Positions 33,005 through 49,000 of a stretch of 64,000 bases of DNA are shown in pieces; the stretch's first letter is position 1, and every line of letters starts with the position of its first letter. The position numbers and the translations under genes were made by a program. The notes below the pieces were generated by a model. The model ran no database searches, was not told the DNA's origin, and saw only the letters and a list, made by a program, of their open reading frames with translations. The stretch spans positions 620,001 through 684,000 of the forward strand of contig NW_025941620.1 of the NCBI RefSeq assembly GCF_000764305.2, in the 5' to 3' direction. The DNA is from Hyalella azteca (taxonomy: Eukaryota > Arthropoda > Malacostraca > Amphipoda > Hyalellidae).

Positions 33005-34060
33005 AGGGAGAGTTTGAGTTAGGCAGGGTTGTGTAATGATTGATGATAAAGTGATTAATAATGATAAAGTGCCAATTAAAAAGGCACTCTGAAACTATAA
33101 CTAGAAACTTGGTCATAGGGCTGCATTGGACTAGTCTTCAGAGGCTCCCACAAATCTGAAAAATATGTTGCACTCTCAGTTTCAGACTCTCAGTGAGAGA
33201 GTAGCAATGGCATCGTTTGGTGTGAGATGTTCTTCAAATATATAGTTGGATATTGGGAGAATGGGAGTTGGGAAAAAGTAGCTACTGAGGAAAATGGTTT
33301 TCAGGTTCTGTATTTTTTTTTAATATTGCATTATTGATAAGAAGTGTAACAATTTAAGTGACTTCTTGCTAATGAGTGAACAAACTACAAAATAAAGACC
33401 CAATTAAGGCTTTGACTTTGAGCAATATCATCATTGAATATGAAATTGTCAATTGTGAAGGGACTTTCTTTCTACAGTGTGATAACTCAGATTATTTATT
33501 TGGAGTCAGATACTCTCTAACTAACATGTTGAGCATGTCCATGGCATATGTACCATAATGTAGTAGGTATGTACTAATACTGTCCATCATAGTGTCTATA
33601 AGAGATAAAAAAAACTCATTTTATTTTCTCTGATCTAGTTCAAATTTTATTTGAGAATTTTTTTAGGTAAAAGGTTTCTCTATAAATATTATTTGCAGAA
33701 TATGTAATTCTGTTTTGGCAATTTCGTGATAGATATAATTATATATTTACCCTCCCATGATTCCATTTTAAGTTGTAACTTCTTTAAAATAATAATGTTG
33801 CCAAGATTGCGATTTATTGCCTAAAGTGTTGCCAGTATTATTGAGGATTTGTTGCTAGAACTTCCTTAATGTTCAAGATTTCTTGCAAGAAATGTATAAG
33901 CAATGGCAATAAAGAAGAAATGTGCTGCAAGATTTAAAAAAAAAATCGATTTTGATGCTGATGTGTTGCCATAGATCTTGAAATTTTCCCCCACTCAATG
34001 CACCCTGACTATTGATCACTGATAGTTGAACTAACCTTGCTTTACTAAACTATTCTTTTG
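33005..34060. other. Upstream region of AP-1 sigma
   Basis: AT-rich, no coding exon seen. The first coding exon follows a CTTTTGCAG acceptor at 34063, so at least one non-coding 5' exon should lie upstream; it cannot be recognised from sequence alone. Confidence 0.35.
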
Positions 34061-34067
34061 CAGAGAC

Positions 34068-37000
34068 ATGCAATTCATGCTATTGTTCAGCCGTCAAGGC
34101 AAATTAAGGTTGCAGAAGTGGTATGTGGCTCATCCAGACAAGGCCAAAAAGAAAATAACAAGAGAGCTCATCACAACAATTCTGGCTCGTAAACCTAAAA
34201 TGTCTTCTTTTCTTGAGTGGAGAGATCTCAAGATTGTGTACAAGAGGTATGCACAGTTTAATTTTGTAGTTAATTATTTTTCCTTAGTTTTGACAAAGCT
34301 TGTACATGAAATAATACTTTTTGATCAATGAAGTCATATATAGTTAAAAGCCATCATTACATGTCATTTGATTCATTGGTGAAAAGATTCAAACCATTAT
34401 ATATGTAATTGGTGTCCCCCAAATCAGTCTTTGTTAAATGGTTTCTCGAATAGAGCAAGATATAATTGGCTGAATACTGGATATAATTTTAAGATCTATG
34501 TATATCCTAGGGTGGGATTGATCTTTCATTGTTGTTTTTTCAAAATTAATAATATGTTAGGTAAGATAATTTCTGTTCATGCAAGTAACATTATTCTACA
34601 AAAAATTATTTGCTGATGTACCTATGTAATCAAAAGCAACTATTCTTGCATTTAAGAATTTCTGCAATTCATGCTATGAGAATGATAAAAAAAATTTCAT
34701 GTTTTTTCCAGGCATTAATATAAAACTTTGTGGAATTATTATGGCCTTTAAAATGTCAACAGATATGGTATCATTAGCTTGTAGAACTGCCATGAATATG
34801 TGTTCTACAATTGGTATTATGGATGTTAATTTTATTTCCAGGTATGCATCTCTTTACTTCTGCTGTGCCATTGACCAGGAAGACAATGAACTGCTCACTC
34901 TAGAGGTCATCCATCGATATGTTGAGCTCCTTGACAAGTATTTTGGAAGTGTGAGTATTAATTTGTTCTTATGCTAGCAAGGATTTTCAACAATATAAAT
35001 TGGAATTTGTTATGAAATTATTAAATTTATAGTTGCACTAAATATTATAGGTTCTTACTATGATATTATACTTGAAGTTTCTTTGATGAGGGTTATAGAA
35101 ACTATAGGCATCAATAAATTTGTGTCATATATTGTATGCCATCTTATATTCAAATAATAAATATTTATTCTGAAGTATTAAGTCAATAATCCATGTTAAC
35201 ATTTGAAAATTGAACACTCGGTTCAAAATTATGCCCATAACCTCATAGAAGTTGTATAGTGAATTGTATAAAATTATTTATTTGAGCTACCCTGCTGTGC
35301 AACTAGTTTCATTCCTTCATATATATACAAGCCTTACAGTTTTATAATTTCTTTGTATAAATATTTGAGTTTTAACACCTTGAAGGCAATTTCTGGAACT
35401 GCCAACTGCCTTCTGCTGCAATTATGTTATGGTTCCAAACTTCCAATTGAACCTCCCAATTTAAAGTTATAAATATGCTTTTTCTGGTATTCAAATAATG
35501 TAGTTGAACACATTTTCCTTTAATTTATATTATATTTTATAATGAACACAGTGTGCTTGAATGGCAGTGATACCAACTTTTTGGGTTCTTTTAAACATTC
35601 TGTACCATTTTTAAAAATGACCTGCCTGTGGGTCGTTGTGCAGCTGATGGAAACCAGGAACAACATAGGGTTGGTCGTATCACACTCAACGTGTTGATGT
35701 TGAGAGACAGAGAGAGGGATTCATCAGCGACTCAATTGAGCTGATGAATCATATCATTGGAAAATGTATTTTCAAGCAATGAATTATATTACTGAAAATA
35801 TATTTTATTAATTTTTATGTAGGAAGAAATCAAGTTGATTCTCAGAAAGCTATTTAATATAGGACAATATTTGAACATTTCTGTAGTATTTGGTAATATC
35901 TTCTTGTTAGGATATTAGATGAACAGATTCATGTTATTTATCACTGGATAATGGGATTTGAGGTAATATTATGTTAATGCAATGTTTTGTCAACTTAAAG
36001 GAAGTGATTTATGTAGATCCTTGCATTAAAAGTTCATTGTATAAGCTTGGCAAAATACTTTTTTGATCAGGTGTGTGAACTTGACATCATCTTCAACTTT
36101 GAGAAGGCATACTTCATGCTGGATGAGCTGGTGGTTGGGGGTGAGGTATGCGAAACCAGCAAAAAAAATGTCCTCAAAGCCATCGCGGCCCAAGATCTTC
36201 TTCAGGAGGTGAGTGTGCTCACTTTCTCCATTTTTTAATTTGCCATCTTTTTCTACAATTTATTTTGATACAGTTTTTGTTTTTCCTACCTTTTAATTTC
36301 TGCTTCATTATTTGTCAAAGTACCTGCTTTTATTCATACTTCTATTTGTTTCAACCTTGCTTCTTTATTTATTATATGCTTTACTTCTTATCATAGTGAT
36401 TAATGCATCTACTTTATGTGCATTTTGTTCCAGCAATTGTTTGTGCTGCTTCTCATAGTCATGTGTGTTCTTATTACTGTGTATTTTGGATCCCTGATCA
36501 GTGTTAGCTTTAAATTTATGTTCACTGTGAAATCCCTAATTACTGTGCATTTTTGCTCCTGGTTACTGTGTGTCCCAAATTAACATGTACTGTGGATTAC
36601 ATTGCTCCATTTATTGCCATACACTGAGCGTTGATTACAACTGTGTGTTGGGCACTTGTGATTGATGTGCCAAAGGCTGTGCATTTTTGACTGTGTATGT
36701 TTGTGAATGCTGGCATGTGCATTATGTGAATATTATTGCATTTAGCCTTGCATGTGGTACAAATTAAATGTATATGCAGCATAAGCTTAGGAAGTTGAGT
36801 GTCTTGGTGTATAGCAGTGTTCGCCATATGTTGTAGGCCTGGCTCTCCACAAGACATTTTGTGAGTTGAAGTAACTCTTTCAGTGGCCTATATGTTCCTT
36901 TGTATAGCTATAAGACTGGTGCTTCTTGTATTGTTGTCTTGTATACTTTGTTTGCCCAATTTGTGTAAATCCATTACTGTGGCTTTTGTACTAATGACTA

Positions 37001-40000
37001 AAATCGCAATGTTGTTTGTTTTTTCATTATTTTTACAAGTCTAAAAATCAGCATTATCTGTATAAAGATATTTCTGTAAATCTAAGATTTTGCTTGTTTG
37101 TGATAGGAAAGTATTATAACAACTATATTTCCTTCTTTGCAATGCTGCTGTTTTGACCTATGGTACAAAATTGTTATCTTGCTGATTATTGTTGTTATCC
37201 TGCTCAAGTATAATGAATGTGTACAGTAGATAAACTCAATCATTATCTCAATATCTTGCTCAATTATAACGAAAAGAATGAGATGCCTGATTGACACCAG
37301 ACATTGTCAAAATGTTGTCCGCTGTTATTCTAAATGAACGATGTGCGTTTAAAATTTGAATTGAGTTGTTTGTAGTGACTTGCTATATGCAAATAAAATG
37401 TATGCAACATGTTTGTTGCTGCCTCAAGTCAATCTACTTGTCTATTTGAAGAGGACTTTTCTGGAGTGGCAATTGTGCTTTCATGGTACAAAAGTAAATA
37501 TTATTCCAATATTATCAAGGCATTAAATTGTAACTATGAAGAATCATTATCAATTAAAATGCCTTCATTAAGGCACTTGTTTTCAATGATATCAAGGCTC
37601 TCATTATTCACAGCAACCACTTGTGAGGATCTATTTTGGCAAGAGCACCTTGACAAATGTAGCTATCACTTGGGATATTTTGAAACTTACCATCCTGCTG
37701 CTGTAATTGTCATAAAGGAAAGCATAAAACACTATTTTGATGCATGAAATTTATATATTAACAGTCACTTTTATATATTAACAATATTAAATTTTATATA
37801 TAACAGTCTTTAACTACACACCATTAACATTGTTTATTGGAGTTTGTACAACAACGAAGCTAATCTCATTATTTGCCAAAGTGTATGAGAACTTGTTAGT
37901 TATTGCCATAGTTGCAATGATAACTAAGCTATTGGTATCATTGGCTGGAGTCTGTGGCAGCAGTTATTGCCATCATTGGCTGGAGTCTGTGTGGCAGCAG
38001 TTATTGCCATCATTGGCTGGAGTCTGTGTGGCAGCAGTTATTGCCATCATTCGCTGGAGTCTGTGTGGCAGCAGTTATTGCCATCATTGGCTGGAGTCTG
38101 TGTGGCAGCAGTTATTGCCATCACTGGTCATAGTCTGTGTGGCAGCAGTTATTGCCATCATTGGTCAGAGTCTGTGTGGCAGCAGTTATTGCCATCATTG
38201 GTCAGAGTCTGTGTGGCAGCAGTTATTGCCATCATTGGCTAGATTGAATCTGTGTGTCAACTGCCATCATCACCTGTGGCAACAAGCTTGTCCTCTGAGA
38301 GTTACAATTGTTCAACTTATTACATATTCTGTAGCTTGGCTGAAATAATATTTTGTGCCACCATTTTGTTATTTCATTATTAGTTTAGCTGTTGTCTGTA
38401 TTATTTTCTGTTGGTATTTGACCTCCTGATGCTTTAAAAGAATGACTTTATCTTAGGTCATGTCTGTAGTACTTTATTAAAGTTAGTTTATATTTGTATT
38501 GCTTGATTGAGTTGAGAAAAGCTGGCTATTATGCTGCATGTTACAGGGAGAGCTCACGAGCTCCTGCTTTCCTCTGCTGGAGTTGCCTTCTCTAGGTTTG
38601 TAAATGTTTTTACATAACATCAATTTTTCCCAGTCTTGACCTTTTCCTTTAACATGCTACAAATTAATAGAATAAAAATGTTGGCACTGAAGAAATAGGC
38701 CCATGGCCTGTTGCCGATTCTTGAATTTTTCGTGACTTGATTCACAATGGATCCGGCCTTTGGAACCCGATCTTTCCATAACTGACGATTGATTGAGATA
38801 GCAGCTGGACTTATTGCCTGGTCCGTAATTTGCTTGTCCTGTAGCTTGTTCCTCCCTGATTTTGAAAAATGTTGTTTTTGGCTTGGAAATTACAAGAAGT
38901 GAAAAATTTAACCCTCTTTATACATACCATGACCATATGTATGTATAAATATTTTATCTCCTAGCAATTAAAACAGTGAACTGCAATTTCCTGTTGACTT
39001 TGATTTTTGTGCATTGGAACTTGTAGGTATATTATTCTATTATTTGTAATCATTTGATTCTGTATAATATGTGTGGCATGTTATCTGATCTTTATTTAAT
39101 CTACATGATGCAATAATCAATAATTATTCAATAATCTTTAATGCATTTATGGAGACTTGAAAAGGTAGCAAATCAGTTTCTGCTTTGATTTCCCTTTCAC
39201 AAAAATCCAGCTCTCCCTTGCACTAAACTTGAATCTTTGCTGATCACATACAAGGAGAAATTACATCTAATTGTAATCTGGAATTTTCCTTTGATTAATA
39301 TCCAGTATATTTTTCACTTATTATATAGTTTTCCTCATTACTTGCAAATTTGATTTCTAATGCCAAGTTTCTTGTTGTATTTTCAATGATGCCCTGCTAC
39401 TTGTTTTGCTTAATCCTCCAATTTACATTAACGATAGGCTCAAAAAATTATTGCCGTGAACATTTTATGTCTCTACCAACCAGCTGCTACATGTTGATTA
39501 AAGTTGAAACTTTTGTGTTTAAATGTTGATCTGCTCTCATTTTTTTGTATTTAAAATGTATTGAGTAATTGTATATAATTATTAAGATACATTATGGTAG
39601 TTTCCAGACTAGTAGTAACTAGTCTAGTGTAGTAACTAGACTTTATATCAGTATGGCCTTTTGCTATCACCATGCAAAATTAAGTAATTGATTCATGTTA
39701 ATACAAGTAGAATTAACATGAGAAAAGCTTGTACAGTAATATAAGGTTCAGAAATTAGTGTCATTTGTGTTAATCAAACTGAACCCCAGGCCAATGAGAC
39801 ATCAATACTTTGTGCCACGAGGACATTTATGAGCGATCATTTAATACAAGCTATTCACAAAGCAGTGTGTGGCATTCAAAGTGTGGACTGTGTCAGAACT
39901 TAATTTGAAAACATTATTTTGAGTGAGCAGTGTTTCTGTGTCCACTGGAAATGTGTGGCAAAATCAGAGTGCAGATATGCACCCAACTCTAGCTGTCACC

Positions 40001-43000
40001 CTAAGTTAGAGTGAAAACTGTGTTCTACTAACTATCAAGGCCCCTCAATGTATTGCATTTAAAAGTGCAAACTTTCATTATTATATATTATACACAACAA
40101 TTCAAATGGAAACTGCTGCCTTATTATCTGTGTTCTTCCTCTTCCAAGCAAACAAAGACTATGAGTGTATGTGTCTCCCTATTCTTATTCTTTGTACTTT
40201 CTCCTCACTTGCTAGTGTGATATCTTTATGCTTTCCTGATATCTTCATCATTTGCATTGGAACAGTGCTGCTAAGTGCTCTCAAATATTATTATTCTTCA
40301 CTATTTTTATTTGAACAATGCTGCTAAGTGCTGTCAGCATTTTTCTGCACTTCATTATTTGCATTTGAACAATGCTAATTAGTACATTTGGTAATATTTA
40401 ATAAAATTGCAAAAAGTGAAGCACCAAACTACTCTTTTTTACTAAATTATTTTAATTGTGCATGTCTACAAATTCTTCCTTTAGTGGCAGTTGGATGCAA
40501 ATGCTTTAGCATCACATGAAGACTGGACTAGTACATGTACTTCATTATTTATTAGTTTTACCAAACAAATTTTCACAATAAATTTGTGTTTTGTATTTAT
40601 TTCTTCTTAAGATTTTGCATCATGTATTATTGTTATGCATTATACTTGATGCCTTGAAAATTTCTGCATGCTTTATCCATCACTTAATTTTGATGCATCT
40701 TGTCTTTTTTTATTTTACAGCTGACATGTTGTGTGATGAATGCTTGTATTGACGTATTCCTTCACTGCAAGTGCATTGTTTACTGCAGTTTATTCCTTAT
40801 TGAAAAAATCACATTCAATGTCATTTTATGTACAGTTCTGCCCTATGATGCCCAGTGAATGCTTCTGAGGGCTGTCTCTATGTGCAGAACACAAATGTGT
40901 TCTTGTATGCTCATGTATTTTGCCTTGAAGTTTATGAATAAATTAATGTGTTTTCATATGTTTAAGGCTCATCCTTGCATGCGGGATGGATATTATTAAT
41001 GTTTAGAAGTGAAACAGTTGTATTTATATTAAATACAATTACATTTTAGATGTGGTTGGCAATGACTTGTCTAAAGACCTTCTATTCAACTCAAATTTTA
41101 AATAATCATGTTAAAATAGTGTCCTCGGTTTCAAGTTTTTGGTACCTTCCTGCAATATTAAATAAAATTATTGAGGTTTCGATTTGCACTTATTACACTA
41201 ATTGTGAAGCTAATTGGGGTTCAGTACAGTATTTGATTTAGACTTTATTAATTAAAAATAAATTATTGTAAATAATCAATGAAGTTAGTTGAAAATAAGC
41301 AAGTTTATTATTCTCACATCAGTCTTGAAACATAAGTATGACATAATCTTGTGTTGGTTGTAGCCGAGTGATGTACATTGTCTCTCCTAAGGATGAGGCC
41401 GTCGAGGGAGCACTGCGAGAAATTGGCCTCTACTGATAACATCAGTAGGCCTATCAGCATCAGTTGGATCTACTGGTCTATTGTGTTGAAGTTGACTTCT
41501 CTTATTTACCTTTATTTGGGCTATCAACATTAATTACTTTCATAAACCTCCCAGTAACCACTGAACATCTTGTGAAGCTCCTATCTTGTGTAATCCCTTG
41601 AATTGAAAACAGCTCATGGGTGACTACTCTATTAAACTCGAGAATTTGTGAACCTATTTCTGACATGTTCAATTGTTTGACTGCTGATTTGTTGTAACTT
41701 TTAAGTAAATCTTGTTGAAGGCCAGTAATTGGAATTGATTTTGCAAATATTGGTTTGGTATCAGATTTGTACAGAGTTTTGCATACATAGATTTTTATTT
41801 TATTGAATCCTTGATTGTTTTGTTTCAATTCTTACTGACTAAGATCCTGACTTTTAAAATATTTGTGTTCTTTTAACATTTAAAATATTTGTTTATGAAA
41901 TTTTCCCATGAAATAGTAGAATTTCTTATGAAATTGGTCTAATCAATGCCAAAAACTATGTGAGGTGGAATGTTTGCCTGCTTCCTTTACTTACTGCCAG
42001 GATGTTATGTAATCATTTTATTTGGTCCATTTACCTAAATACTAGAATTGGAATTCCATGTGGTTTTTTTTTGACTGGCAATCAATTTATGATATTATTG
42101 TACAGTAGATAAAATAAATTTTAATAAGTTTATGTGAAAAAATTTCTATGAAGTTTTTCTGACATGTGTCTGTGCGCGTCAGAAGTCCTATGGGATATCG
42201 CGCTCCTAGGGGGATTGTTCCTGAGCGCCCCACCACTGAGCTCATGGTGTCTGACTGCAGGTCTCAGTTGTGGGGTTAAGTTATTATGTAGGTAGGATTC
42301 CTTACATTTCCCTTCTCTGTCTCTCTCGTGCGGGCGGCTGACGTCCCATGTAAGCAACCTCTTGTTCGAGTGTCTTCGTTTCTGTTGTTTTTCACCTGTC
42401 CCTCCTTGTCACTTCGTCTCTTTGAATGCTAACGCTGCTTCTTTCGAGCCAGCTTCAGCGGGCTGGACATCTGAGACCTTCCACCTCTTGTGGGTGATGA
42501 CAAATTTTTTGATTTAAGAATCTTTTGATAATTGAGACCTTCCACCTATTTGGTGATGTTCAACATGACCTTCGGTGCAAGATAGCTAAATAGCTGAAGC
42601 GCTAGTAAACCTGTGGCCACTAAACTAACTAACTATGAAGTTTTTCCTAGTGTAGTTTATGTTGTTAGTAAAGACTAGGTCAGTACTCACTAAAGTGAAA
42701 CTAAAACATTTGAAATAAGAGTAACTCGCTGGATTGCAAGCTGCAATAATTTGCAATTTCCAAGTGAATACATGAAAAATTTTAAAATTGTGTGTAAAAT
42801 ATTGTATTCCAATTATATGTATTATCACTTTTGAGAAAATAGAAAATGGTATTAAATTTTATAGAGATTCAACCAATACCTAGTTAAAGTGAATAGTTTT
42901 CCTATAGCTCTTTGTTTGGGGTGACCTTTATGTAATTATTAACCAATTATTATTCTGCAAGAGAATAATGACATCATTGATGTTATTTACAAACTTATTT

Positions 43001-46000
43001 ATATGAATGTGTTATCTGGATATCTTATTCTGTCTACTTGAGCAATGTTTTTTCCAAAATTAAATCCTAATATTAACTACATTCTATTTAATCTCAAGTT
43101 TATAGAGGTAAAGAAATGAATCTCATCAATTTGTGAAGTGATTCTTTTACAAATATATTTGTAAGGGATCTAAATATAGTGGAATTTTTATTTACATGTT
43201 TTTAATCTAAGTATGACACAGTCATTCTCTAAGTTTGACTTTTTATTTGATAGTAGCACATTAAATAATCTAATCAGCCTAATCTCTGGTAGGATATATT
43301 ATTTGGTGTTGGTGTTTACCTGTCCCATATTTTTCCATTGTCTCTTTGAGTTGCTGATGACGTTCAGTTCTTGCTGGTTTCAACAGGCCAGCCAAATGTA
43401 ACTTTCTGTCTCTTGTGGGTGATGAATGCTTTATTATCTAAAAATTAACAACAATTGAGATCTTCTACTTTTTTGTGTGGTTATGACTTTTAGTGCAAGA
43501 TAGCTTGATTGCTGAAGTACTAGTAAGCCATGTGGCTGCTAAACTAAAATAACTTTTATATTTCTGGTGCTAGTCTTCAAATATAGAAACTATGACAAGA
43601 AAAAATTGTTTAACACAGAGCATTTTTTGAACATATTATGCTACAGTAAATAAAGTTCTTAAGAATCAAAAAATTGTTTCCATCGGACCAAAGATAAGAC
43701 TTCTATACAATGAAATGTGTTCATCATTCATTTAACCATCTTAAAGATGTAGTTTTTAGCCATATTGGGATTTGATCCCTGAAAAATATATAGACTTTTT
43801 CTCTACTCCTGCCCCATTTTTTATCCTTCATCTGCAATAACACATTATGGCAAGTTGAGCTTTATAAATATCATACTCATAATCTTAAACGTGCACTGTA
43901 CAAAATAACTTAAATGAGTGACCTCATCACTGTCTTCACTATGTGCAGTTTCTTATGTTATTGTAATCTTTTTAAATTGAATGGAAATTATTTCTGAACT
44001 TTTGCAACAATTTTCTGTTGTTCAAACTGTAAAAATAATTCTGAATATCTTAAAGTTTGTTTATTTTTGTTTGCAACACAGTTAATGTTATCAGATTTTT
44101 CTTGTGTTTTGGGTTTTAAGTATTGTATGAGTTGTAGTGCACAGAATTTTTCTGTTGGGGATTGCATGATGTGAGTTTGGCTTTTCTGTTATCCCGAGTT
44201 CTTTCTTATATTATTTTTACATTGATTATTTTGTCATTAATTTTGCTTCTGGACACATTCACTGGAAAGTTTTTTTTTTTTGAGAGTTTATGGCTTTTTT
44301 GTATAATTAGTTTGTAATGCTGGTGTTTTATTGTGTGTGTGCATAGACTATTTTTGAACATAACTATTTCACATGTGGAACAATTTCTGCTATTTTTAAA
44401 TTGATCACCATTGCTATACTTGATACACTCTATCTAAAGATTGATATTAGTTTCTATAATGATTACAAGCCTGTAATATATATCTTACAGGATTTTATTG
44501 CAATAAGTATCTGATTTTTTGGTGATTGAACTATGGGCTTGATCTGAATTCTTTGTACATAGTCAAAAATTACCTATCAAACTTATCTATAGTTTGTAGT
44601 TATTATACTATTTAATTTACTGAAAGCCACAATATTATTTGTATGTAATATCTTGATATTTTTTTAGGGATTTTAGTTTAATTTAGAGATTTAATTTCCA
44701 TTCATTGATTTCAATTTAATTTGGACATTGTAGTTTTTTTCTTCTTTGATACATTTGAGTGAGCATTCATTACCATCTCAACAAAATTGATTAGTTGAAT
44801 TCTGATGGAGGAAATAATTAATAATAATATTATTATTATTAATTATTTTATTAATAATAAAATAATTAATAATAATAATTGCATGGATATGATGAGATTA
44901 GATGAGCATGATAATATATTGACTGACAAAAACTACACACAATGTGCAATGTTAAATTGGAGAATTAATTACATTAACTAATAAATTAAATTTTTAGTTT
45001 TAGTTCAGGAGACACTGAGAAATTTTCTAATTTTGTTTTATTTCTTTTTGCTTGTGTCTCTGAACCCTCCCTTCTGTTGTGCCGTCCTACCTTAACGTCC
45101 TCACCTACCCACTTATTTATGTACCTTTACTTTACTTCTGTTACCTAAACCTTTCTTTACTTCCTTACATTTATTCACCTACCTTTTGTTCTAATTCTTA
45201 ATCAAATCTTTTCACTTTCATTTCTTTCATCATATATTTCAAACTATACTTTGTCCATTGACTTATTTCTTTTCATTCAATGCTCATCTTCCTATCAAGT
45301 GAATTCTATTTTTCTTACCCTTGTCTACTCTGTAAGCTGTTTAATACTTGTACTGTTTTCCTATATCAACATTTCTTTATCTTATATTCTCGTTTTTATT
45401 TTGTTTGATCGACTTTGATTGACCTCTTTATCTTCACCTCTTTCTTTCAATGGTTGAATTTAATTTTTTTTAATCCTTCATGGCAAGATCTTACCAACAT
45501 GCAACTATCTATATGTACTTGCCTGCATTCTTACTTACTGTTATATCTTTGCATATCATTTGGTTCTTATAAATCAAATATTTTAAGCAATTATTCCGTC
45601 ACATTCCATTCAAATTTTAATAATTTTCATGTCAAAAATCCTTAATTTATTCTCTTCAACACAAGTTTTTGGGTGTAAATCATCATATTTGGTGCTGATG
45701 AGAGCTCTGGAATCCATCCTTGATGTGGATATTTTGTTTACATCAACTGCAAACCATTGTTTTAATTTTGCTTTTGATGTGCAATGCAACACATCCAGCA
45801 CATCCCTTGACCTCCCCTGTTGGGATGTTGTTTGTTCAGCTCGAATTCATTTGCCCCTGAATGCTGAAAAATGTATGCGTTTGTACAAACTTTTGCATCT
45901 TGTGATAAATTCTTTGCCTCTCAAATTAAATTTCTTATATATATTTTTTTCTTTTTCATCATTCACATCTCTGATCATCCATGCAAAACAATTCTTCCTC

Positions 46001-49000
46001 TTGAATTTCATTTTTCTATTGTCATAATCCTTGCCATTATCTTTGGCTCATGTTCCATGTTCCTTCTCTTGTCCCTATCCTCTCATATTCCACCTCTTTG
46101 TCTGGTATTTTTACATGCATGTTCTTTGGGTTACTTTTTCTTTCTTCTTACCATCTTAATTGCTCTGTTCCCATCCATCTTTGTTCATGCAACTTATTTC
46201 TATTTTTCATTTTTTCTGGTTTTTTTTGCTAATTCTCTTCTGGTTCTTGTTTCCATTCTATGCATGCAACCCTCCATTCCACGTTTTTCCCTGCCTTGCA
46301 TCTTCCTCCCCTCTCCTCTCTTCCCCTCCCCTCTCCACCTCTCTTCCCCTCCCCCTCTCCCCCTTTCTCCCCCTCCCCCTCTCCAGGATGAAGAGGAAGA
46401 AGAGGCTCTCTACTATGGTGGCCTCTACTGGAAAAGTTTCTAGTCCTCATCTGCACCGCTGCTTTACTGCACCATTAGTGTACATGGTCACCACTAGAAC
46501 ACGTCACGGCTGCACCATTAGTGTACATGGTGACCACTAGAACACGTCACGGCTGCACCATTAGTGTACATGGTCACCACTAGAACACGTCACGGCTGCA
46601 CCATTAGTGTACATGGTCACCACTAGAACACATCTGCACCCCAAAATATGCACTATGTACTTTCTTCAAGCATGAATATATACATACATACATACAGTAG
46701 TTCACCTCTTACATCGCACGACCACATACTTCAAACAACTTCACTGCACCAGCACTGCAGTGTACTAAGGACTATATCATGTATGGTTCTTGTTTGGCAA
46801 TCCTTGCACATTTCTTCTTATGTTGGTATAAAAAGTTTGCACCACAGTGCTCTACAACCTAATCAATTAGGTTGTCTAGTTGGAGGCATGAGTGAAAAAA
46901 AACCTAAACACAAATTATTGATATGGTGCTCTATTTCTGCATTGAGTGCATACAACTCTCAACTATCCTAATTAAATGATTCAATTTCAGTTGAACAATA
47001 ATAGTTTTTTCTGTCTTCATCGGATATTCATCTTGTGCCCAAGTTTGAATTTTTGACTCAAATTTAAACCTCTACAAGTCACTGGTACTCGCACATCATT
47101 GCATTGTGAGCAGTGATGATTGCATTGCTGTATTCAGTGTTTATGCATCACAGTATTTCTCACCATCAATAACTTGCATTCTTTTTAACTAACTTTAGTA
47201 GGTTTTCTGTTTGGATTTTAAGATGGCTAATTTTTTATGGTTTACTGCATATTATGGTATTTGGGTTAAAACAGCCATAGAAATATAATTGCCCTGTTTT
47301 TATGCTTGAGTTCATTTTTTCTGAATTTACTTCCTTTGTTTTCATTGTTGTTTTCATTGTTAAAGAATTGCAGTGAGTCTTTACTTCAAGGACTGATTTT
47401 ATGACATCAATCACTACAACTGAATTAGTCTTTTAATTCAGCAAACAGGGACCAGTTTGATGATATTTTGCTTTATTTCTATCTACCATTCCTGTATTTT
47501 GCCCGGCATTGTAGAATGTGTACAATACAAGCAGCCATAGCCTGCTACTTGGCCAGTCTATTCATTTACCAATGCTTATTATAACTAATTTTAATCTGGA
47601 GTTGCTTTAGTGTAATTGGTCATTGTTTTAATGGTTTGGATGACTACAAGATTCATTTGTTTATTAGTTGGATTTTGGTGCTCTTAATCATTTGAACCAT
47701 AATTAACTATTGTATAGGTGAAATAGGTATAGGTTTTACCTATAGGTATTGGTAAATTTATTATCATGAATTTAAGGTGCATGCTTTGCATTACTGTAGT
47801 TTATGTTGATAGCTCAGCATTCTATAGATTGGAAAAGGATAATAATAATAAGGTTTAATATTCATTCATGTGTGATGTGAAACTTTGAATATTTTGTGTA
47901 ATTTGGATCAACATGAAAGAGAAAAATGCTTCTGATTAAAAGTAGGTATCTGAAATTGCAGCCTATAATATAAAATTTTTAACATAAAATATTGTGTTGT
48001 GTAAATTTTCTTCCATCGATATGGAGAGATTTTAATTTGTACCAAATATGAATTTGGTTGGGCCCAATCAATATCCTTTGCGTCACACTCCTGCATGTAA
48101 TCATGTAATGCGTCTTACTCTACTCAATATGCATTATTTCATAGACCAAGCTCATGTTTATGCCATATTTCTGTGCCATCATGAAAATCTTATGAGTTTT
48201 CTTGACCAGTCACAAATAGTGTGCCATTGAACTTCTAGTTATTAGCATTACATTTGAATTTCTATTTAGATATCATGTACGCTATTAACTTTCCCATTAT
48301 ATTTATGCTGGTGCTTCCATCAACATTTTCTTACTTACCTATGTTTACCCTGGATGCCCAATTTTAGTTAAATATCTTCTACACTATTTTCTATACCTTT
48401 TATTCTAACTTTGTTCCTGGACGGAATCGATTTAAAAAATAAAGTGAAATTTCTAATACCAAATTCATTCCCTCCTAAGAACTCAAATGGTGCCCCATTG
48501 CTGAAAAAAAAATTAGCATCAGATATATGAACTGTGAATTTTTGCGAGTATCAGCGCGGGAAGAAATGCGTTCTATAGGCTTTATATATTGCAAATAGTT
48601 GAATTTATTCATTGTGAATTATTTTTTTGTAAATTTATGCGTGTTGGAAAACCAAACCGGCCGGCAATCGCGGAATTTTCGAATGAATAGACTTTGTTTC
48701 TACAGTGCTTTTTCTACCCGTGGCCAAAGTACAAGCCAAGCACTGTTGTGACGTATTAAAAAAAAATTAACGAGTTTGCATGCATGCAAACTCGTTTGTT
48801 TATTATCATGTTAATCCTACGGGAATGGCAAATGAACCGAGTGCTCCAACTGTGTGCATTAGAATAGAATTGTCGGCACTGAAGGAATAAGCCCATGCAT
48901 GGCCTGTTTCCGATTCATTTACTTTTCGTGACTTGATTCACAAGGGATCCGGCCTTTGGAACCCGATCTTTCCATAGCTGACGATTGATTGAGATAGCTG

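Noticed and set aside
37830..38348. 172-codon + ORF
   Set aside because: Formed by the 37-bp minisatellite in an AP-1 sigma intron.
38547..38597. Possible further AP-1 sigma last exon after GTTACAG ([16 protein letters not shown])
   Set aside because: In phase but lacks the acidic start and the family-like ending; probably chance.
45871..46443. 190-codon + ORF with many Phe/Leu/Ser/Pro residues
   Set aside because: Read-through of a pyrimidine-rich intron; only the last 57 bases look like an exon (AP-1 sigma exon B).
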